NCBI RefSeq assembly: GCF_010728725.1
Contig: NZ_AP022607.1
Span: 1 to 64,000 of the forward strand
Source of the DNA: Mycobacterium branderi
GTDB lineage: Bacteria > Actinomycetota > Actinomycetes > Mycobacteriales > Mycobacteriaceae
Direction: 5' to 3'
Length of the DNA: 64,000 bases
Part shown: piece by piece, positions 20,004 to 28,859 of the stretch
How positions within the stretch are numbered: the first letter of the stretch is position 1
Layout: every line of letters starts with the position of its first letter
Notes under the pieces: model-generated
Database searches by the model: none
What the model was told of the DNA's origin: nothing
Seen by the model: the letters and a program-made list of their open reading frames with translations, nothing else
Program-made: the position numbers and the translations under genes

Positions 20004-20040
20004 GTAGGTGCCACTTACGTAGTATGTAGGTGGCGCTCAC
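20004..20040. promoter_or_regulatory. Tandem operator E
   Basis: GTAGGTGCCACTTAC (20004-20018) and GTAGGTGGCGCTCAC (20026-20040) start 22 bp apart, 94 bp upstream of the Baeyer-Villiger gene. The first copy is the most symmetric of the family, with GTAGGTG and CACTTAC around a single C. It ties the monooxygenase/SDR pair to the group of operators found 10-17 kb to the left. Confidence 0.6.
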
Positions 20041-20196
20041 ACAGAATCAAGAGATCCGTCGAGCTCCCTACCCGCCCGTCACAGCACCGGCGCCTGTCGC
20101 TGGTTACACGATTCACCCCTCGGCGAGGTCGGACAGCGACTACATTTCTGCAGTGGGAAAGCCGGCAGATGCGTCGAAACCGAACCGAGGTGGCCT

Positions 20197-20637
20197 GTGC
20201 AGAAATGGTGCGTTGAAGCTTCGGTCGCCGCCCTGATCGCGGCGGGTGTTGGGGCGTGCTCATCCTCACCGCCACCCTCTCCTGCACGGGGAACGGTACC
20301 CGCCGGAACCGCGAAGGTGACGATCAACGACAGTGCTCTTCCGGAGATGACCGCCGTGAAGTGCACGCTGATCGGACCGTTGACGACGATCACCGCCGGT
20401 GACACCGCGGCGGGTGTCACAGCGCTGGTATCCAGCGAAGCGGGGCTGACGGCCAAATCTGTCAGTATCAATTCCCTGGGCGGCTTCACCGGCAGCTACA
20501 TGGAAGGCCTCGCCGGCAAGGCGGCCATAAGCATGAAGGATCAGACGTACACGATCCGCGGGAGCGCCGATGGCTTCAACACGGACGACCCCAGCATGCG
20601 GGCAACCGGCACCTTCGCGATCCAGGTCGCGTGTTAG
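20197..20637 (+). CDS. Lipoprotein, LpqH (19-kDa antigen) family
   Basis: 146-residue exported lipoprotein. The N-terminus has a short hydrophobic signal (VAALIAAGVGACSSSPPP) with a lipobox ending at Cys21, followed by a Ser/Pro linker. The mature part resembles the mycobacterial 19-kDa antigen family: TAKVTINDS, a conserved Cys in VKCTLIGPL, then a beta-rich domain ending in IQVAC, so a disulphide between the two domain cysteines is likely. Relatives are cell-envelope lipoproteins, some glycosylated and TLR2-active. It starts at GTG 20197 and has no evident functional link to the catabolic genes around it. The start is uncertain within a few codons. Confidence 0.75.
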   Translation: MQKWCVEASVAALIAAGVGACSSSPPPSPARGTVPAGTAKVTINDSALPEMTAVKCTLIGPLTTITAGDTAAGVTALVSSEAGLTAKSVSINSLGGFTGSYMEGLAGKAAISMKDQTYTIRGSADGFNTDDPSMRATGTFAIQVAC

Positions 20638-20788
20638 CCCGCCCAGGCGACAGGCGGCTCTCCTTGCTTCAGTGCGGCCAAAGCGTAATATATCTGTCTA
20701 ATTTGGTCGCCCTTTATTCGGCCAGAGGAGCTTGGTCCGCCCGCCACCGCCGACCGCCCCCTCGGCGGCTGACACGGAGGAGATTGAC

Positions 20789-21475
20789 ATGCAGTATCGG
20801 CCACTGAGCCTGTCCGCCGCGCTGGCCGCCGCCGTCGTCGCCATGGTGGGGGCCCCCGCCGCACATGCGGACAACGACAACAACACGCTCATCCCCAACA
20901 ACAAACGACTCAACGACGCCGTCATCGCCAACGTCTACACGATGCAGCATCAGGCCGGGTGCACCAACGACGTCAAAAGCAACCCGCAGCTCCAACTCGC
21001 CGCCCAGCAGCACACCAGAGATGTGCTGAACAACCGCAACCTTGACGGCGACATCGGCTCGGACGGATCCACGCCACAGGACCGCGCCAACGCAGCCGGC
21101 TTCCATGGCCAGGTGGCCGAAACGGTGGCGATCAACCAGTCCATCGCCATCAGTGGCAACGACTTGATCAACCGGTGGTACTACAACCCCGCCTATAACG
21201 CCATCATGTCCAATTGCGCCAACTCCCAAATGGGTGTCTGGTCGGAAAACAGCCCGGATCGCACCGTCGTGGTGGCCGTCTACGGACAGCCCCAGCAAGG
21301 AGCCGGCAGCAGGGGGGGTGCACCGTCGCCGCTGGCTGCGGCCCAAAGCGAGGGGAATGCGCCGATCGACCCCGTCCCCGACTACGACGCCAGTGACGAG
21401 TTGGAGTTCGGCATCAACTGGCTGCCCTGGATCCTCCGGGGTGCCTACCCGCCACCCGGCTATCCGCCGGAATGA
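20789..21475 (+). CDS. Secreted CAP (SCP/PR-1)-domain protein
   Basis: 228-residue exported protein. The ATG at 20789 follows GGAGGAG. A Sec signal peptide (LSAALAAAVVAMVGAPAAHA) ends with AHA-DN. The mature part is a CAP-like domain with NVYTMQHQAGC, LQLAAQQHTRDVLNN, FHGQVAETVAI, and a second Cys in IMSNCANSQMGVWSE followed by VVVAVYGQP. The two cysteines probably pair. The tail is acidic, then proline-rich (GAYPPPGYPPE), as in many mycobacterial wall proteins. CAP proteins have been linked to lipid binding and export, but no activity can be assigned here. It is probably a separate unit from the upstream lipoprotein gene. Confidence 0.75.
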   Translation: MQYRPLSLSAALAAAVVAMVGAPAAHADNDNNTLIPNNKRLNDAVIANVYTMQHQAGCTNDVKSNPQLQLAAQQHTRDVLNNRNLDGDIGSDGSTPQDRANAAGFHGQVAETVAINQSIAISGNDLINRWYYNPAYNAIMSNCANSQMGVWSENSPDRTVVVAVYGQPQQGAGSRGGAPSPLAAAQSEGNAPIDPVPDYDASDELEFGINWLPWILRGAYPPPGYPPE

Positions 21476-21530
21476 CAGCAGGCGCCGGATCGCCTTAGCG
21501 GCGGGCGCGGTCGCTGACGGCAGGCCAAGC

Positions 21531-22721
<1,191 letters not shown>

Positions 22722-22788
22722 TCATCTCCTAATCGCCGCACTGCGACTAGCCGCCGCCAACCGGCCCGCACCAATCTAGCTATTTGTT

Positions 22789-22803
22789 TATCTCATTAAG
22801 ATA
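22789..22803. promoter_or_regulatory. Palindromic box upstream of P450
   Basis: TATCT-CATTA-AGATA is a 5-bp inverted repeat in an AT-rich patch between the P450 start (22715) and the end of the preceding gene. Its core TATCTCATTA recurs at 39018-39027, upstream of the acyl-CoA dehydrogenase gene on the same strand. The preceding TTGTTTATCT recurs near 45500. Confidence 0.4.
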
Positions 22804-22865
22804 GAAGACTTGTTCTGATTCCGGCAAGCCTTCGCGACATTCGCGGCATCCGTACTGGGCGGTCA

Positions 22866-23702
22866 TCACTTCTCCGGTGGCAGTTCGGTCAGGTTCAGCG
22901 GACCGCTGTGCACAGCCGTATGCAGCAAACCCAAGTCCACCTCTGCTTCGGCGGCGGCAGCGACGGCCGCTGCGAAGTCCTTGCGCAAAAACGGTGCGGC
23001 GATGTTCGCGAAAGCATCGATGCCACCGGTGCTTTGGACATACATCGCCGCTTTGCTCCCACCGCTGCACACCGACAACGCGGTGAGCAACGCCTCGGGT
23101 TCAATGCGCAGCCGGCGCCCCACTTCCACCGCGGCGGCGACGAGTTGGGCATTGGCGGCAAAGAGCACATTGTTGATCAGCTTGATATTGAGGGCACTGC
23201 CCAATTCGCCGGTGGCGATGATCGGGTCGGCGTAAGCCGCGAGCACCGGTTTGACCCGTTCAACAGCCTCGTCGGGGCCTCCGACCAAAACCGTCAGGTT
23301 CCCTGCGGCGATATCGTCAGCGGTTCCGCTCACCGGAGCATCGAGAATCGCCCCCCGCGTCGCGTTGGCGAGCTCGGCGAGTGTGGAGACGTTTCCGGTG
23401 GTGTGCGAGACGAGGACCGCACCCGGCTTGGCGTTGGCAAGCAGACCATGGGGTCCGGCGGCGACCGCACGCAGTTGCTGGTCGGAGAACAGACACGAGA
23501 TCACGACATCGCTGCGCGCAGCCAGCTCGCCGATCGAATCGGCAAGCCGCGCACCGGCTTTGGCCAACCGGTCGCGCACTTCGTCGCGACGCGCATAGAC
23601 CAGGACATCACGGTCGGCCTGCAGTAACTGCCGCACCATCGGTTCGCCCATCTGCCCGGCGCCGATGAAGCCGATCGCGTCATCCACCGCGGACTCACTC
23701 AT
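22866..23702 (-). CDS. 3-hydroxyisobutyrate dehydrogenase-like NAD(P)-binding enzyme
   Basis: 278-residue beta-hydroxyacid dehydrogenase. The N-terminal Rossmann motif is IGFIGAGQMGEPMVRQL, the family substrate-binding motif is DAPVSGTADDIAAGNLTVLVGG, and the catalytic Lys is in ALNIKLINNVL. These enzymes oxidise 3-hydroxyacids such as 3-hydroxyisobutyrate or reduce tartronate semialdehyde; imine reductases share the fold. Its ATG overlaps the end of the TetR gene by 8 bp, so it should be co-transcribed with its own putative regulator from the promoter region at 24300-24440. The next gene on the strand, a P450, is 150 bp further on. Confidence 0.82.
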   Translation of the reverse strand: MSESAVDDAIGFIGAGQMGEPMVRQLLQADRDVLVYARRDEVRDRLAKAGARLADSIGELAARSDVVISCLFSDQQLRAVAAGPHGLLANAKPGAVLVSHTTGNVSTLAELANATRGAILDAPVSGTADDIAAGNLTVLVGGPDEAVERVKPVLAAYADPIIATGELGSALNIKLINNVLFAANAQLVAAAVEVGRRLRIEPEALLTALSVCSGGSKAAMYVQSTGGIDAFANIAAPFLRKDFAAAVAAAAEAEVDLGLLHTAVHSGPLNLTELPPEK

Positions 23703-24300
23703 CGGGGCCGGCCATGCGGAAGATCATCTCGGCCACGACGGCGATCATCTCATCGGGGTCGAGGGCGACCCACTGGGACTGCACCGAATGCCAGGCGCGC
23801 TCCAGTAGCCCCATCGCCGCCGCTCCGACGACCTCAGGTGAATGGGCGGCACCGCCGATTGCCTGCCCGAGCCGCCATGTGGCCCGGGTGACCATTCGGT
23901 TGCGCGAACGCCGAAACGCCTCGTCGTCGGGCGCCGAGGAATAGGCCGATAAAACGAACGCGCCATGGCGGTCCATGTACTCGAAATAATCGCTGACCCA
24001 CCCCCGCACGTCGGCCAGTTGATAGGGCCGCGGCAACGTCTTCCATCGCGCGATCACAGCCAGCTGATCGTGGTAGGCATTCTGACCGAGTGCGTTGAAG
24101 ACGTCGTGCTTGTCCTTGAAATAGGTGTAAAAGCCGGCCCGCGAGATGCCGCATGCCTCGGTGATCGCGTTGATCGGAGTGCCGGCATACCCGCGCTCCA
24201 GAAAGATCCGCCGACTCGCTTCGAGGATCTGCGCGCGCGTCCGCTCGCCACGGCCGATTTCCAGCGCATCGCCGGGGCGCTGGTCGGAAGTCACCGTCAT
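23695..24300 (-). CDS. TetR-family regulator
   Basis: 201-residue TetR regulator. The N-terminal HTH reads RAQILEASRRIFLERGYAGTPIN then AITEACGISRAGFYTYFKDK, a strong match to the family. The rest is a helical ligand domain. The start is set at the ATG at 24300 (MTVTSDQRP), because upstream codons in the same frame run into the promoter region. Two near-identical palindromes lie at 24314 and 24381, between this gene and the divergent amidohydrolase, so it probably represses itself and that gene. It overlaps the downstream dehydrogenase gene by 8 bp. The ligand is unknown; an acyl-CoA or a product of the amidohydrolase/P450 pair is plausible. Confidence 0.85.
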   Translation of the reverse strand: MTVTSDQRPGDALEIGRGERTRAQILEASRRIFLERGYAGTPINAITEACGISRAGFYTYFKDKHDVFNALGQNAYHDQLAVIARWKTLPRPYQLADVRGWVSDYFEYMDRHGAFVLSAYSSAPDDEAFRRSRNRMVTRATWRLGQAIGGAAHSPEVVGAAAMGLLERAWHSVQSQWVALDPDEMIAVVAEMIFRMAGPDE

Positions 24301-24313
24301 GGCAATACTGTAT

Positions 24314-24329
24314 CTGACAGAAGCGTCAG
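24314..24329. promoter_or_regulatory. TetR operator 1, CTGAC-N6-GTCAG
   Basis: CTGACAGAAGCGTCAG is a perfect 5-bp inverted repeat with a 6-bp spacer, 14 bp upstream of the TetR start. With the second site it shares TGACAG-N3-CGTCA. The position suits autoregulation. Confidence 0.6.
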
Positions 24330-24380
24330 GTGAAAGCATCCAAGAGAACATACATATTTGGTGGATCATCTGGCTGCTAC

Positions 24381-24396
24381 TTGACAGTTTCGTCAA
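24381..24396. promoter_or_regulatory. TetR operator 2, TTGAC-N6-GTCAA
   Basis: TTGACAGTTTCGTCAA is a perfect 5-bp inverted repeat with the same spacing and shared core as the site at 24314, and starts 67 bp from it. It contains a TTGACA that could be the -35 hexamer of the amidohydrolase promoter, 56 bp before the ATG at 24437. A bound repressor would block it. Confidence 0.6.
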
Positions 24397-24436
24397 CAGC
24401 GGCCAAGCTCATATCAGAGCCATCACGGGAGGCACG

Positions 24437-25666
24437 ATGACGCAGTTCACCGACGTACCGATCTTCGATGCGGATCAGCACATGTACGAGTTGCCCGAAG
24501 CACTCACAAGGCACCTGCCCGAGCGCTATCAGAAGGCCGTGCAGTTCGTGCAGGTCGGCAAGCGCACGCGGATCGCGATCCTGGGCAGGATCACCGAGTA
24601 CATCCCCAATCCGACCTTCGAGCGGGTCGCCCGCCCCGGCGGGCACGAGAAGTTCTATTCGGGCCACAACACCGAGGGCCTGACGCTGCGCGAGATGCAG
24701 GGTCCGCCCATCGAAGCCCCCGCGGCGACCCGCAACCCGCAGGACCGGATCAAAGAGCTCGACCGCCAAGAGGTACGCGAAACCCTGATCTACCCGACCC
24801 TGGCAAACCTCGTCGAGCACTCAGCGGCCGAAGACCCCGAGCTGACGATGGCGATGATCCACGCCCTGAATCAGTGGATGCTCGAGCACTGGGGATTCAC
24901 TTATCAGGGCCGGCTGTTCATGACCCCGGTGATCAACTGCGCCGAAGTCGACGGCGCGCTACGGGAGCTTGAGTACATCCTGGAAAATGGCGCCAAAGTC
25001 GCGCTGATCAAACCCGCACCGGTCAAAGGCTTTCGGGGCTGGCGCTCACCGGCGCTGCCCGAGTTCGATCCGTTCTGGCGCGAAGTCGAGGCGGCCGGGC
25101 TGCCCATCGTGCTGCACGCCAGCCAGCCCCCGCTCACCGAATACATCGACATGTGGGAGCCGCCGGACACCAACAGCTTCATGGAGATGAGCGCGTTTCG
25201 ATGGGTGGTGCTCGGTCACCGCGAGATCGCCGACATGCTCAGCAGCCTGATCTGCCACGGCACGCTGACCAGGTTCCCCAAGCTGCGGATCGCCAGCGTC
25301 GAGAACGGCAGCTCCTGGATCCACCCGCTGTTTCACGACCTGGAAGACGTCTACAACAAGATGCCGCAGAACTTCCCCGAGCATCCGCTGGATGTCTTCC
25401 GCCGCAACGTTTGGGTCAGCCCCTTCTGGGAAGGCAAGGTTTCCGACGTCGTGCAAACCGTCGGCTGGGACAAGGTCCTGTTCGGGTCGGACTATCCGCA
25501 TCCAGAAGGACTGGCTGAACCGAGGCGCTACTACCAGTACGCCGAGGGCATGGATCGGCGCCGCACCTACGACTTCATGGGCGACAATGCGCGGCGTTTC
25601 ATGGGGCTTCCGATCGCCAATCCGGACCCGGAGGCGACCAAGCCGCCGGTGCTGACCCACGCATAA
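24437..25666 (+). CDS. Amidohydrolase (ACMSD-like, amidohydrolase_2)
   Basis: 409-residue metal-dependent hydrolase/decarboxylase of the amidohydrolase_2 group. The metal site begins with FDADQHMYE near the N-terminus, continues with the His in IVLHASQPP and ends with the catalytic Asp in VLFGSDYPHPEG. The start is the ATG at 24437 behind GGGAGG. This family includes ACMSD-type decarboxylases, and mycobacterial members are frequent next to P450 and FadE genes, where they may cleave or decarboxylate ring-derived beta-keto acids. It is divergent from its probable TetR repressor and followed after 25 bp by a P450, likely one operon. Two further paralogues are at 47815 and 57011. Confidence 0.82.
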   Translation: MTQFTDVPIFDADQHMYELPEALTRHLPERYQKAVQFVQVGKRTRIAILGRITEYIPNPTFERVARPGGHEKFYSGHNTEGLTLREMQGPPIEAPAATRNPQDRIKELDRQEVRETLIYPTLANLVEHSAAEDPELTMAMIHALNQWMLEHWGFTYQGRLFMTPVINCAEVDGALRELEYILENGAKVALIKPAPVKGFRGWRSPALPEFDPFWREVEAAGLPIVLHASQPPLTEYIDMWEPPDTNSFMEMSAFRWVVLGHREIADMLSSLICHGTLTRFPKLRIASVENGSSWIHPLFHDLEDVYNKMPQNFPEHPLDVFRRNVWVSPFWEGKVSDVVQTVGWDKVLFGSDYPHPEGLAEPRRYYQYAEGMDRRRTYDFMGDNARRFMGLPIANPDPEATKPPVLTHA

Positions 25667-25691
25667 GTCGCCGCACGCCGAGAGGGAGCCG

Positions 25692-26906
25692 ATGACCGAA
25701 ACCGTATCGAGGGCACACGTCGACCTCGACCACCACTCGCCGCAATTCCGGGAAGACCCCTACGGGGCATTCCGCGCGATGCGCGAATCAGGTTGTCCGG
25801 TAGCGTTTTCCGATGCGCACGGCGGGTTCTGGGCACTGGTCGACTACGCACCGGTATTCGACGCTACGCGGGACGACGATCTGTTCAGCTCCTGCCCCAG
25901 CATCGGGATACCGCCCAGTCCGGTGCCGATGCCGATCCTGCCCATCGAGACCGATCCGCCGGCCACCAAGGAGCTGCGCGAGGTGACGCTGCGCCAGTTC
26001 TCCCCCGCCGCGGCGGAGAAGCTTCGGCCGGTGGCAACCGAACTCACCAATGAGCTCATCGACGCCTTTATTGAACGCGGAGAATGCGACATCGTCGGTG
26101 AGCTGACCACCCCGATGCCTGCCCGGCTGATCTTGCGGATGCTCGACTTCGACGAATCGCGTTATCGCGAATGGGTCGAATGGGTGCACACCACCGTGCA
26201 CGACAGGGCACACGAACCGGAGAAGGCCGCGGCCGCGGGCATGGAGATGTTCGCCGAGATCGCCAGACACATGCAGCAGCGGCGTGAACAAGGCCTGGCC
26301 GGCGACCTGTTCAGCGACATCCTGCGCGGCACGCTGGACGGCGAACCGCTCGACGATGCCCAGATCACCATGTACGGGTTCCTGATGATGCTGGGCGGCA
26401 TGGACACCACCAGCGGACTGACCGGCAACGTGCTGCTGCGGCTGTGCGAAGACCGCGACTTGCGCGACAGACTCGCCGCCGACCTCGACCTCATCGCGCA
26501 GGGCAGCGACGAGTTCATCCGGCTCTACACGCCGACACTCGGCCTGGCGCGCACAGTGACCCGGGACGCCGACTTTCACGGCCAGCATCTTCGGCAGGGT
26601 GATCGCGCGATTTTGATGTGGGGCGCCGCCAACCGCGACCCCGCGGTGTTCAGCGATCCCGACGCGCTCGATCTGCACCGCGCCAATGCCCGCAAGCACA
26701 TGGCGTTTGGGGTGGGCGTTCACCGCTGTCTGGGCTCGCACATCGCCAAGATGATGTTCCAGGTGATGCTGGGCCAGATCTTCACCCGGCTACCCGACTT
26801 CGAACTTGCCGGTGTCCCTGAACGATTCGAGGACGCAGGTGAGGTTTATGCCGTGCGCAAACTGCCGATCCGGTTCAGCCCCGGCAAGCCTGTGGGAACC
26901 AGTTAG
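25692..26906 (+). CDS. Cytochrome P450
   Basis: 404-residue soluble cytochrome P450, start ATG 25692. The N-terminal LDHHSPQFREDPYGAFRAMR is typical of actinobacterial CYPs. The I-helix is MLGGMDTTSGL, the ExxR motif is in DEFIRLYTP, and the haem loop is FGVGVHRCLGSHIAK with the Cys ligand. It sits 25 bp behind the amidohydrolase and should be controlled by the same TetR. The sequence resembles the P450 at 16422 (HHSP start, GGxDTT helix), suggesting paralogues. It converges on the enoyl-CoA hydratase with 48 bp between stops. Confidence 0.9.
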   Translation: MTETVSRAHVDLDHHSPQFREDPYGAFRAMRESGCPVAFSDAHGGFWALVDYAPVFDATRDDDLFSSCPSIGIPPSPVPMPILPIETDPPATKELREVTLRQFSPAAAEKLRPVATELTNELIDAFIERGECDIVGELTTPMPARLILRMLDFDESRYREWVEWVHTTVHDRAHEPEKAAAAGMEMFAEIARHMQQRREQGLAGDLFSDILRGTLDGEPLDDAQITMYGFLMMLGGMDTTSGLTGNVLLRLCEDRDLRDRLAADLDLIAQGSDEFIRLYTPTLGLARTVTRDADFHGQHLRQGDRAILMWGAANRDPAVFSDPDALDLHRANARKHMAFGVGVHRCLGSHIAKMMFQVMLGQIFTRLPDFELAGVPERFEDAGEVYAVRKLPIRFSPGKPVGTS

Positions 26907-26954
26907 CAGCCGGCCCCGCTGTACCGCCGGGCCCGGCGATGCTCCGCCCGCACC

Positions 26955-27707
26955 TCAGTGACCGCGAAATTCCGGCGGGCGCCGCTCGACGAATGCCCTG
27001 GCGCCGCGGCGAAAGTCGTCGCTATCCCGCAGGGCCGACTGGCCTTCCATCTCGAGGTCCCCCACCACATCAAGTGTGGACAGCGTCGACTCGCGCAGCG
27101 CGCGTTTGATCCATCCGTAGGACATCGTCGGCCCGCTCGCCAGCGTCTGGACCACCGTCTGCAGTTCGGTGTCGTACTCGTCGTCGTCGACCAGATGCGA
27201 GATCATTCCCCACTCGAATGCTGTTGGCGCCTCGATCCTTTCAGCCAGCATGGCCATCCTCGCGGTGCGCGCCCGCCCGATCGCCGCCGGCACGAGCGCT
27301 GACGATCCACCGTCGGGCATCAGGCCGATTTTGGTGAAAGCCAGCTGGAAGAACGCCGATCGCGCGGCAACCACCAGGTCGCAGGCCAGCGCCAGCGGGC
27401 AGCCGAATCCCGCGGCAGCTCCTTGCACACCGGCGACAACGGGTTTGGGCAGGGCGGTGATCGCCCGCACCGCCTCGAGAGCGGCATCCGCGGCGCCCCC
27501 GGTGCCGCCGCCGGTCAGATCGCCTCCCGAGCAAAACGCACGACCCGCACCGGTCAGCACCACGACCCGCACCGCGTCATCGGCCCCATCGTTGAGGCGC
27601 GCCGTGAGCTCGTTGAGCATCGCCGTGTTGACCGCATTGAGCTTGTCGGGCCGGTTCAGCTCGATGCGCAGGATGGCGCCGTCTGTGCGGCAGGTGATGC
27701 CGTGCAC
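26955..27707 (-). CDS. Enoyl-CoA hydratase/isomerase (crotonase family)
   Basis: 250-residue crotonase. It has the N-terminal ILRIELNRPDKLNAVNTAML, the first oxyanion strand GRAFCSGGDLTGGG and the second oxyanion loop QGAAAGFGCPLALACD. At the acidic positions used by true hydratases it has FTKIGLMPDGGSSALVP, with Asp retained near GG. It hydrates or isomerises enoyl-CoA thioesters. It is the last gene of a four-gene minus-strand operon (SDR, double hot-dog hydratase, acyl-CoA dehydrogenase, this gene), whose stop codons lie 3-10 bp from the next start. It acts after the dehydrogenase in a beta-oxidation-like sequence. Confidence 0.85.
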   Translation of the reverse strand: MHGITCRTDGAILRIELNRPDKLNAVNTAMLNELTARLNDGADDAVRVVVLTGAGRAFCSGGDLTGGGTGGAADAALEAVRAITALPKPVVAGVQGAAAGFGCPLALACDLVVAARSAFFQLAFTKIGLMPDGGSSALVPAAIGRARTARMAMLAERIEAPTAFEWGMISHLVDDDEYDTELQTVVQTLASGPTMSYGWIKRALRESTLSTLDVVGDLEMEGQSALRDSDDFRRGARAFVERRPPEFRGH

Positions 27708-27710
27708 CGT

Positions 27711-28853
27711 CTATAGACCCAAGTCTCGGCCGATGATGTCCTTCATGATCTCGGTGGTGCCGCCGAAGATCGTATAGATGCGCGAATCGACATAGTCACG
27801 GGCGACCCGGTATTCGTTCATGTAGCCGTAGCCGCCGTGCAGCTGCACGCAGCCGTCGATGACCTTTTTGGCCAGCTCGGTGCACCACCACTTCGCCTTG
27901 GCCGCCTCCACCGCGGTCAGCTCCCCGTCGACGACCGCGCGCAGGCACCGGTCGATGTATTGCTCACCGAGGTCGAGTTCGGTGTCCATTTCGGCAAGCA
28001 GGAACCGGTTGTGCTGGAAGCTGCCGATCGGCTGGCCGAAAGCCTTGCGGTCCTTGGCGTATTGCAGTGTCTGTCGCCAGGTTTCGCGGGCACCGGCGAG
28101 CGCCGAGATGGCGATGGACAGCCGCTCCGAGGGCAGGTTGTGCATCAGGTGATAGAAGCCGCGACCCTCCTGGCCGAGTACGTTGGTCCCCGGTACACGA
28201 ACATTCTCGAAATGCAGTTCGGCGGTGTCTTGCGAGTGCAGACCCATCTTGTCGAGCTTGCGGCCCCTGGTGAAGCCGTCCATGTCGCGTTCGACGACCA
28301 GCAGCGTGAAGCCCTTGTGGCCGGCGTCGGGGTCGGTGCGGGCCACCACAACGACAAGGTCACAGTTGATGCCCGACGAGATAAACGTCTTGGAGCCGTT
28401 GACAATCCAGTCGTCACCGTCGCGCACGGCCGAGGTGCGGATACCGGCCAGGTCGCTGCCGGCGCCGGGCTCGGTCATGGCGATCGCCACGATGATCTCT
28501 CCGGTGATGATGCCGGGCAGCCAGCGCTGCTTTTGCTCATTGCTGGCCAGCGTCTTGAAGTACGGGCCGACGACGTCGTTTTGCAGGCTCAGCGCCGGAG
28601 CGACCGAACCCCACCGTGCGAGTTCCTCGTTGATGACCGCGTTGAACCGGAAATCGTCGGACCCGCCCCCACCATACTGTTCGGGCATATTGAAGCCGAT
28701 CAGGCCGTATTTGCCCGCCGCCACGTACGCCGAGCGGTCCACGATCCGTTCGCGTTCCCACTTCTCGGCGTTCGGCGCCACCTCGCGCTCGATGTATTGT
28801 CGAGTTGTCTCCCGCAGCTGCTCATGCTCGGGCTCGAAAACCAGCCGCTTCAC
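27711..28853 (-). CDS. Acyl-CoA dehydrogenase (FadE type)
   Basis: 380-residue flavin acyl-CoA dehydrogenase. Motifs: AIAMTEPGAGSDLAGIRTSA (FAD/substrate signature), FISSGINCDLVVVVART, RKAFGQPIGSFQHNR (FAD contact), and the C-terminal ARDYVDSRIYTIFGGTTEIMKDIIGR. The residue before GTTEI is Gly, so the catalytic base is probably the Glu in the middle helices, as in isovaleryl- and long-chain-type enzymes. It introduces the alpha,beta double bond that the hydratase at 26955 would use. The electron acceptor (ETF) is not in the window. Four bases separate it from the hydratase gene and six from the hot-dog gene upstream. Confidence 0.9.
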   Translation of the reverse strand: MKRLVFEPEHEQLRETTRQYIEREVAPNAEKWERERIVDRSAYVAAGKYGLIGFNMPEQYGGGGSDDFRFNAVINEELARWGSVAPALSLQNDVVGPYFKTLASNEQKQRWLPGIITGEIIVAIAMTEPGAGSDLAGIRTSAVRDGDDWIVNGSKTFISSGINCDLVVVVARTDPDAGHKGFTLLVVERDMDGFTRGRKLDKMGLHSQDTAELHFENVRVPGTNVLGQEGRGFYHLMHNLPSERLSIAISALAGARETWRQTLQYAKDRKAFGQPIGSFQHNRFLLAEMDTELDLGEQYIDRCLRAVVDGELTAVEAAKAKWWCTELAKKVIDGCVQLHGGYGYMNEYRVARDYVDSRIYTIFGGTTEIMKDIIGRDLGL

Positions 28854-28859
28854 CTGAGT

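Noticed and set aside
26925..26938. GC-rich palindrome CGCCGGGCCCGGCG between convergent P450 and crotonase genes
   Set aside because: It could form a short stem but has no T-run, and such words are frequent by chance at this GC content, so it was not called a terminator.
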